From: UBA7692 sp964650845
GTDB taxonomy: Bacteria; Bacteroidota; Bacteroidia; Chitinophagales; LD1
DNA: 10,728 nt
Assembly: GCA_964650845.1 (NCBI GenBank)
Contig: CAZYXR010000093.1
Coordinates: 1-10,728 of the forward strand
Direction of reading: 5' to 3'
The position numbers and the translations under genes were made by a program. Positions within the stretch are counted from its first letter, which is position 1. Each line of letters opens with the position of its first letter. Below the pieces are notes generated by a model. The model had not been told where the DNA came from. It worked only from the letters and a program-made list of their open reading frames with translations, and made no database searches. This document shows, in pieces, positions 6,729 through 10,728 of this stretch.

Positions 6729-7130
6729 TTAAAATGCTGCTGATGCAATACCTTCTGCACCAATCAATGTAAGATTTGTTCCATCAATATTACAGCTATA
6801 AACAGAAAAAGCTGAACTCGAATTAGAATCCATAAGTGTCAGTATAATTTTGTTGCCGTCAGGAGAAATCAATGGAAGAAATTGAAGGAAGTTAGATGGG
6901 GTGCTTGGAAATGATAAATTGCTTGGCAAGGTAAGTGGTACTTTGTTTTTATTACTACCGTCTGTGCTGACAGTCCAAAGCTCAAAACCACTGCTTTCAA
7001 GTTTAACATACAAAACTTTGTTTTGTTGGTTTGGTGAAGCGTTTAAGTCTTTTTTACAGCTCATTTGAAATACCAGCATGGCTGTGGAAAATAATAACAA
7101 GACAACAGAACTTAAAAGAATTTTTTTCAT
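6729..7130 (-). CDS. Short PD40/TolB-like lipoprotein, probably truncated
   Basis: A 133-residue protein with a lipoprotein signal peptide: MKK, hydrophobic LLSSVVLLLFSTAMLVF, then MSCKKD, with C25 as the probable lipidated cysteine and KKD after it as in many Bacteroidota lipoproteins. The mature part resembles the start of a TolB/PD40 beta-propeller: VLYVKLESSGFELWTVSTDGSNK (39-61), then the PD40 core PLISPDGNKIIL (86-97), and VYSCNIDGTNL (110-120). Such proteins normally carry several blades and are 300 residues or more. This one stops just after about one and a half blades, at IASAAF, where another PD40 repeat would be expected to start. The sequence beyond the stop runs into two inverted repeats. 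I read it as a truncated, possibly non-functional remnant; a genuine small lipoprotein cannot be excluded. Confidence 0.55.
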   Translation of the reverse strand: MKKILLSSVVLLLFSTAMLVFQMSCKKDLNASPNQQNKVLYVKLESSGFELWTVSTDGSNKNKVPLTLPSNLSFPSTPSNFLQFLPLISPDGNKIILTLMDSNSSSAFSVYSCNIDGTNLTLIGAEGIASAAF

Positions 7131-7232
7131 ACATAATTGTTTTTTCGCCTACTCTTAAAATCCGCTTTTCGGCTTACGCGGTTGTAACGCTACAAACGTC
7201 AAAACATAAAACTGCAGCTCCTAAAATTTACA

Positions 7233-7263
7233 TTGTTTTTTGTTCCGTTCATCATTATCTTTG
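7233..7263 (+). promoter_or_regulatory. Bacteroidota-type promoter of the XRE regulator
   Basis: TTG at 7233-7235, a 20 nt spacer, and TATCTTTG at 7256-7263, a perfect TAnnTTTG -7 element. Transcription would begin near 7270, about 14 nt before the ATG at 7284. This supports that start over the in-frame ATG at 7233, which lies inside the -33 element. A small dyad (TTGTA 7182-7186, TACAA 7191-7195) lies upstream. Confidence 0.7.
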
Positions 7264-7283
7264 TTTCGTTTAACGCAACTTTT

Positions 7284-7673
7284 ATGGACTTGAACAAATT
7301 AAGCGCAGCAAAAATTAAGGAAATACGTTTGGGCTTAGGGCTTACTTCTGAAAGCGTAGCGAATGAATTAGGCATTGCCAAAGCCAATTACAGCAGACTC
7401 GAAAACGGCAAAGTGGATATTTCATTAAGCCGATTAGAAGCATTGTCGAAAGTTTTCAAAGTGCCGTTGCAAACATTTATACCTGCGGGCGGCACGCAAA
7501 CCATTCAGATAGCCAATGGCGAAAATTCTTGTAACGTGCAGGAGCAAAACATAACAAATGGAGAAAACTCGCCAAACACACAGCAAATTACAAACAATAC
7601 TGACCTTGCACTTGTAGAAATGCTTCAAGCCTCGATGACAATACTAAGCGATTCATTGAGTAAAGTGAAATGA
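7284..7673 (+). CDS. XRE-family helix-turn-helix regulator
   Basis: A 129-residue DNA-binding protein. Residues 8-65 form a Cro/C1-type HTH: IKEIRLGLGLTSESVANELG, then the recognition region IAKANYSRLENGKVDIS, then LSRLEALSKVFKVPL. This is followed by a low-complexity linker (about 70-105) with two tandem copies of an NGENSxN motif (78-84 and 92-98), each followed by a Gln-rich stretch and IT. A short hydrophobic helix (107-127, LALVEMLQASMTILSDSLSKV) could mediate dimerisation. Similar XRE proteins with an Asn/Gln-rich linker are common single genes in Bacteroidota; target genes are unknown. It is divergent from the truncated lipoprotein and convergent with paaC, separated from its stop by 5 bp, with no terminator between them. 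It could repress its own promoter or the lipoprotein gene, but no operator is proven. Confidence 0.86.
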   Translation: MDLNKLSAAKIKEIRLGLGLTSESVANELGIAKANYSRLENGKVDISLSRLEALSKVFKVPLQTFIPAGGTQTIQIANGENSCNVQEQNITNGENSPNTQQITNNTDLALVEMLQASMTILSDSLSKVK

Positions 7674-7678
7674 GAAAG

Positions 7679-8434
7679 CTACCATTCAGCTTCAATATCG
7701 CTTGCGGTTACTTCCGTCATTTCTTCCAATAACGGTTGAAGATGTTCAGTGTGAAAACCTTTTCTGCCGCCTAATGCAATTTTGCTTTCATCAGTTGCTG
7801 GAACTTTTAAGTTAGCGGCTTCGATGATGGGAGTTATTTTTTCTAACCACTTTTTGCGCAAAACTTTTTCGCCTGCAAAAACTCCGTTTGAAATCAGTTC
7901 GTTTTCAAATTCGCTTTCTTCAAAAATGCCTAATGCAAAATGCCATGCGTAATTCAATGAGCTTTGCAAACGTGCATTAGCTTCTTCGTTGCCTGTGCCT
8001 AATTGAATTAAAAATGTGTCTGCGTGCATGGTGTGATATTTGATTTCGCCTTTTACTTTTTTAGCCAACAGCGCAAGCGGTTGAAATGAAGATGTGGCAA
8101 GCATTTCATAACGAAGTAGTTCGGCATGGTCGAACAAAAAATGGCGCACCAAGCTGAAATCATATTCACCAATTGGCAACTCCACTAATTGGCAACTTTT
8201 GAAATCTTTCTCGCTACGTTTAAAGCCAAGTGCATCGGGTTCGGCTTCGCCAAATTGCTCATGTAAAATTTTATACAATGCCTGCGCATGACCGATTTTA
8301 TCTTGCGCCATACTCGAAAAAGCAAGGTCTTCTTCGAGCATAGGGCCAATACCTGTCCATTCGCTATTGCGATGCCCGATAATTAAAGCATCATCGGCCA
8401 TTTTAAAAAGTAGATCTTTTGTTGCGTTATTCAT
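7679..8434 (-). CDS. paaC: Phenylacetyl-CoA epoxidase structural subunit PaaC
   Basis: Structural subunit of the ring-1,2-phenylacetyl-CoA epoxidase, which pairs with PaaA in the oxygenase core. It has 251 residues, the normal length, with a ferritin-like all-helical fold. Diagnostic segments are LIIGHRNSEWTGIGPMLEEDLA (18-39), the helix AQDKIGHAQALY (43-54), and the near-terminal GGRKGFHTEHLQPLLEEM (222-239). Compared with PaaA, the iron-binding ExxH motifs are broken: the first reads K46-I-G-H49 and the second I131-K-Y-H134, so glutamates are lost while both histidines remain. This agrees with the known loss of the diiron centre in PaaC. Its ATG overlaps the paaB stop by four bases (8431-8434). 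It is the last paa gene here; no paaD follows. Confidence 0.94.
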   Translation of the reverse strand: MNNATKDLLFKMADDALIIGHRNSEWTGIGPMLEEDLAFSSMAQDKIGHAQALYKILHEQFGEAEPDALGFKRSEKDFKSCQLVELPIGEYDFSLVRHFLFDHAELLRYEMLATSSFQPLALLAKKVKGEIKYHTMHADTFLIQLGTGNEEANARLQSSLNYAWHFALGIFEESEFENELISNGVFAGEKVLRKKWLEKITPIIEAANLKVPATDESKIALGGRKGFHTEHLQPLLEEMTEVTASDIEAEW

Positions 8435-8802
8435 GCTGTTTTTCTTTTTTGATACGCTTCAATTTTGTCGCGCACTTTATATGATGCTGGGTCGCGGAAG
8501 GTTTTTTCGGGCGTGGTGGCAAATACATCCTCATCTTCGGGCGAAAAGGAGTAAACATCACTACTTTTTACCACCCAAAGATTGGTTGTTTTTCCTCTTC
8601 GTGCATATTGTTCTTTTGCATATACCAGAGCCAATTCTGGCGATGAAGCATGAACAATACCTGCATGAATAGGCTGCTTGCCTTTCTTTTCCTGATGAAA
8701 AACTTCCCAAGTAACAAGGTGCGAATTTGTAGGTGAAAGTTCATTTTCACTGTCCAGGTTCAGGCGTTTAATGCGAGGATCTAAAGATGTTGTTGTATTC
8801 AT
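8431..8802 (-). CDS. paaB: Phenylacetyl-CoA epoxidase subunit PaaB
   Basis: Small subunit of the phenylacetyl-CoA epoxidase that bridges PaaAC units. The protein has 123 residues. The PaaB core runs from about 30 to 116: VTWEVFHQEKKGKQPIHAG, HASSPELALVYAKEQYARRG, and NLWVVKSSDVYSFSPEDEDVF, ending in a FRDPASYKVRDKIE segment. It carries about 30 extra residues at the N-terminus compared with the roughly 95-residue E. coli protein, which is why the start matters. I chose ATG at 8802; a TTG seven codons upstream (8823) is possible but less likely. The gap to paaA is 35 bp and its stop overlaps the paaC start, so the three genes are one translationally linked unit. Confidence 0.93.
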   Translation of the reverse strand: MNTTTSLDPRIKRLNLDSENELSPTNSHLVTWEVFHQEKKGKQPIHAGIVHASSPELALVYAKEQYARRGKTTNLWVVKSSDVYSFSPEDEDVFATTPEKTFRDPASYKVRDKIEAYQKRKTA

Positions 8803-8837
8803 TTCTAAACTTACGGTAATCAAATTGTTAAAACTTT

Positions 8838-9824
8838 CTATGCAAATGGCATCACATATCTATCGTCTTTTTTCATCAGCGCATTTCGCACCCATCGTCC
8901 TGCTTCTTCGGCATATCTGCGCACTTCCAATCGCTCGGTATTGCAAGGACCACCGCCATTTATTACACGTTTGAATTCATCCCAATCCGGATCGCTGAAC
9001 TCCCAAATGTCATTGTCGTTCTTCTTTAGGTTGGGGTCGGGCAAAGTCAAATCCAGTTCCCAAATTTTAGGCACATACTGATCTAAAAACTGGTTTCTCA
9101 TATCATCATTTGATGCCAGTTTTACTTTCCATCGCATTAATTTATCGCTGTGTTGCGAGGCTTTGTCGCTGGGGCCAAAAAAATGCAGCAATGGGCGATA
9201 CCAACGGTTCAGCGCTTCTTGTAGCATGGCGCGCTGCTTTGCCGTTCCTGTTGCGAGATACACAAAGTTGTCGTGCCCTTGCTTGAGGTGAAAACTTTCT
9301 TCATAACAAATTCTTTCTAACGCACGGCAGTATGGACCATAAGAACCTTTCGAGTTGATAACCTGATTTACGATAGCCGCGCCATCAACTAAAAATCCAA
9401 TAACGGCAATATCCGCCCAGGTTTTAGCAGGGTAATTAAACACATTGCTATATTTCGATTTTCCATTCAATAAATCATCCAGCATTTGCTCGCGTGTTTT
9501 GCCAAGTGTTTCGGCTGCGCTATACAGAAGTTGACCGTGTCCAATCTCATCTTGCACTTTTGCTATTAAAGCAAGTTTGCGCCTAAAGTTTGGTGCGCGT
9601 GTTATCCATGTGCCTTCGGGTAGCGCACCTACAATTTCGCTGTGTGCGTGTTGCTCTATCATGCGTATTAACTGCCTGCGATATTCAGCAGGCATCCAAT
9701 CTCTTGGTTCTACTTTTTCGCCTTTTGCAATGCGCAATTCAAATGCTTCTAACTGCTCAGGGTTCTCCTGTTCTGCTTGCATTCGTTTTGCGTCTTCCGG
9801 GCTGATGTATGTGTTTCCGTACAT
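8838..9824 (-). CDS. paaA: Phenylacetyl-CoA epoxidase catalytic subunit PaaA
   Basis: Catalytic diiron subunit of the multicomponent epoxidase that converts phenylacetyl-CoA to the ring-1,2-epoxide, the committed step of aerobic phenylacetate breakdown. It has 328 residues, slightly longer than the E. coli protein. The ferritin-like diiron ligands are all visible: E63 in HSEIVGALPEG, E93 and H96 in QDEIGHGQ, and E176 and H179 in CYEESFHLKQGHDNF. The C-terminal part includes PDPDWDEFKRVINGGGP-type sequence (from about 278) and the conserved GRWVRNAL (309-316). The active site looks intact. It lies 33 bp downstream of the TetR regulator gene on the same strand, with no separate promoter seen, so it is probably co-transcribed with it. 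Function also needs the reductase PaaE, which is not in the window. Confidence 0.97.
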   Translation of the reverse strand: MYGNTYISPEDAKRMQAEQENPEQLEAFELRIAKGEKVEPRDWMPAEYRRQLIRMIEQHAHSEIVGALPEGTWITRAPNFRRKLALIAKVQDEIGHGQLLYSAAETLGKTREQMLDDLLNGKSKYSNVFNYPAKTWADIAVIGFLVDGAAIVNQVINSKGSYGPYCRALERICYEESFHLKQGHDNFVYLATGTAKQRAMLQEALNRWYRPLLHFFGPSDKASQHSDKLMRWKVKLASNDDMRNQFLDQYVPKIWELDLTLPDPNLKKNDNDIWEFSDPDWDEFKRVINGGGPCNTERLEVRRYAEEAGRWVRNALMKKDDRYVMPFA

Positions 9825-9857
9825 AACTTTGTTATTTAAGATTTCTAATTTCGCGAT

Positions 9858-10427
9858 TTATGATTTGTTTGAAATTCCGTTCAATAATAAATTTGAAACG
9901 GTAGCTGCTATTTCATCTACATCGGCTTTGTTGCGCAATTCATGAACCGCATTGAGTGATGATAGTATTGTAAAAACAGCAATGTGTATATCTACATTTT
10001 TTATCTCGTTTGCTTCGATTCCTTTTTCAATTAATTTATGGAATTGTTGCTGATAATCGCTGCGCAGTTTTTTGAATTTTACCAAATCGGCACCTTCTAA
10101 AAACATCCATTCATCAAAGAAAACTGATGATGCTTCTATATTGTTGTAAATAACCTGAATGTGCGATTGAATGGCAGCACTTAGTTTTTGGGTTACAGTT
10201 TTTTTGTTTGTAGTAGCTGTTGTAAATGCTTGGTAAAACTGCGCTGCTATATCAAAACAAATATCTTTTAGAAGTTCGTTTTTTGAAGTGTAATGGTTGT
10301 AAATGCTTGGTGCTTCTACGCCAACCTCTTTTGCTAAATCGCGCATAGAAGTAGCGGCATAACCTTTTATTCTAAAAAGTTTTTGTGCAGAATTTCTAAT
10401 ATGTTCTTTACGCGATAACTGTATCAT
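9858..10427 (-). CDS. TetR-family regulator, probable PaaR-like repressor of the paa operon
   Basis: A 189-residue transcription regulator. The N-terminal TetR HTH spans about residues 8-55: IRNSAQKLFRIKGYAATSMR, then DLAKEVGVEAPSIYNHYTSK with the recognition helix near 38-46, then NELLKDI. The C-terminal two thirds are helical and variable, as expected for a ligand-binding dimerisation domain. It is the first gene of the paa unit (TetR-paaA-paaB-paaC), 33 bp before paaA. In other bacteria, TetR-type PaaR proteins repress paa genes and release DNA when phenylacetyl-CoA binds; I infer the same role from position. A strong promoter overlapped by an inverted repeat lies directly upstream, which fits autoregulation. 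It is not the GntR-type PaaX of enteric bacteria. Confidence 0.92.
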   Translation of the reverse strand: MIQLSRKEHIRNSAQKLFRIKGYAATSMRDLAKEVGVEAPSIYNHYTSKNELLKDICFDIAAQFYQAFTTATTNKKTVTQKLSAAIQSHIQVIYNNIEASSVFFDEWMFLEGADLVKFKKLRSDYQQQFHKLIEKGIEANEIKNVDIHIAVFTILSSLNAVHELRNKADVDEIAATVSNLLLNGISNKS

Positions 10428-10428
10428 A

Positions 10429-10469
10429 AAAACTAATAGCCAATAGCAAAGCTAACGACTGTTAGTTTT
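10429..10469 (-). promoter_or_regulatory. Candidate TetR operator overlapping the promoter
   Basis: A 14 bp dyad CTAACGACTGTTAG (10452-10465, 5 bp arms, 4 bp centre) lies in the promoter spacer and touches the -7 element. A wider pair of arms, AAAACTAA (10429-10436) and TTAGTTTT (10462-10469), encloses the -7 element and the start site. Binding of the TetR dimer to either dyad would block the promoter. The dyad also spans the uridine kinase stop codon. No T-tract suggests a terminator on the minus strand at the short dyad. Confidence 0.5.
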
Positions 10470-10477
10470 GTGTGCAA
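10447..10477 (-). promoter_or_regulatory. Bacteroidota-type promoter of the TetR-paaABC unit
   Basis: On the minus strand TTG (10477-10475), a 20 nt spacer, then TAGCTTTG (10454-10447), a perfect TAnnTTTG -7 element. Transcription would start near 10440, about 13 nt before the TetR ATG at 10427. The -33 element lies within the 3' end of the uridine kinase gene. No other promoter is seen before paaA, so this may drive all four genes. Confidence 0.7.
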
Positions 10478-10728
10478 GTATTATTTTCAACAAACAATTT
10501 TTGGCGAATCATACTTACTAAAACGTCAATAGCAACGTGATTCATGCCGCCTTGAGGAATAATTAAATCGGCATAGCGTTTTGTTGGTTCAATAAACTGC
10601 ACGTGCATTGCTTTTACCACTTCATAGCGTTTTACCACATCTTCTACGCTTCGGCCACGTTCTATGATGTCGCGTTCTATGATTCTCATCAATCGGTCGT
10701 CAGACTCTGCATCCACAAAAACTTTTAT
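10462..10728 (-). CDS. udk: Uridine kinase (partial, 5' end outside window)
   Basis: C-terminal 88 residues of uridine/cytidine kinase, which phosphorylates uridine and cytidine to UMP and CMP in pyrimidine salvage. The visible part begins IKVFVDAESDDRLMRIIERD and continues RDIIERGRSVEDVVKRY, FIEPTKRYADLIIPQGG (the region that follows the nucleotide-binding core in Udk), then a hydrophobic helix VAIDVLVSMIRQKL and a short tail. The frame is open to the window edge, so the P-loop and the substrate-binding residues are outside. An internal GTG at 10716 is a codon of this protein and not its start. It is 34 bp upstream of the TetR gene on the same strand; its stop codon overlaps the proposed operator. 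Confidence 0.93.
   Translation of the reverse strand: MKVFVDAESDDRLMRIIERDIIERGRSVEDVVKRYEVVKAMHVQFIEPTKRYADLIIPQGGMNHVAIDVLVSMIRQKLFVENNTCTQN

Noticed and set aside
7233..7283. Longer XRE product from ATG 7233 with a hydrophobic N-terminus
   Set aside because: The region contains the promoter of the gene; the hydrophobic residues are translated promoter DNA, and an HTH protein with a membrane anchor is not needed.
8803..8823. TTG start for paaB at 8823
   Set aside because: An ATG seven codons later gives a product that already exceeds the usual PaaB length; the TTG has no support from a binding site.

Overview
The window is a stretch of chromosome from a member of the Bacteroidota, most likely from a Chitinophagales or Sphingobacteriales-like lineage. 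The sequence support is as follows: the DNA is AT-rich; start codons lack Shine-Dalgarno sites; and several genes are preceded by the Bacteroidota-type promoter (a TTG/TTTG -33 element, 19-21 nt, then a TAnnTTTG -7 element), three of them with a perfect -7 match. A lipoprotein with an SCKKD lipobox and a kynureninase also fit this group. Genus-level placement is inference.

Layout. Positions 1-598 (minus) hold the ribosomal protein pair rplU-rpmA, with rpmA cut by the window edge. A 2-oxoglutarate/Fe(II) oxygenase (763-1716, plus) converges with rmuC (1721-3064, minus) with only 4 bp between them. A small stand-alone WYL-domain gene (3303-3674, plus) has its own promoter and a strong intrinsic terminator. 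A minus-strand run follows, read in the order antitoxin-like gene (6497-6234), ParE/RelE-type toxin (6237-5944), kynureninase (5880-4621), RlpA-like DPBB/SPOR protein (4584-3910). Positions 6498-7283 look like a small accessory patch: a perfect 15-bp-arm palindrome, a second long inverted repeat, a short and probably truncated PD40-type lipoprotein, and the divergent promoter of an XRE-type regulator (7284-7673, plus). The last part (7679-10427, minus) is a phenylacetate degradation operon headed by a TetR regulator and followed by paaA, paaB and paaC. The 3' end of a uridine kinase gene (10462-10728, minus) lies upstream of it and is cut by the window edge.

How the genes work together. PaaA, PaaB and PaaC are subunits of the ring-1,2-phenylacetyl-CoA epoxidase. 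The TetR protein is very probably its PaaR-like repressor. A perfect promoter with an overlapping inverted repeat lies just before the TetR gene and could control the whole TetR-paaABC unit. The cluster stops after paaC: paaD, the reductase paaE, the CoA ligase and the downstream beta-oxidation genes are not in the window. Kynureninase (tryptophan to anthranilate or quinolinate/NAD) is the only kynurenine-pathway gene here. The remaining genes are housekeeping.

I see no CRISPR array, tRNA, rRNA, prophage or insertion-sequence transposase. Most of the window is ordinary chromosome. The parts most worth a second look are the 6.2-7.7 kb patch (toxin-antitoxin pair, palindromes, truncated lipoprotein, XRE regulator with a repeated linker), the putative operator before the TetR gene, and the stand-alone WYL protein.
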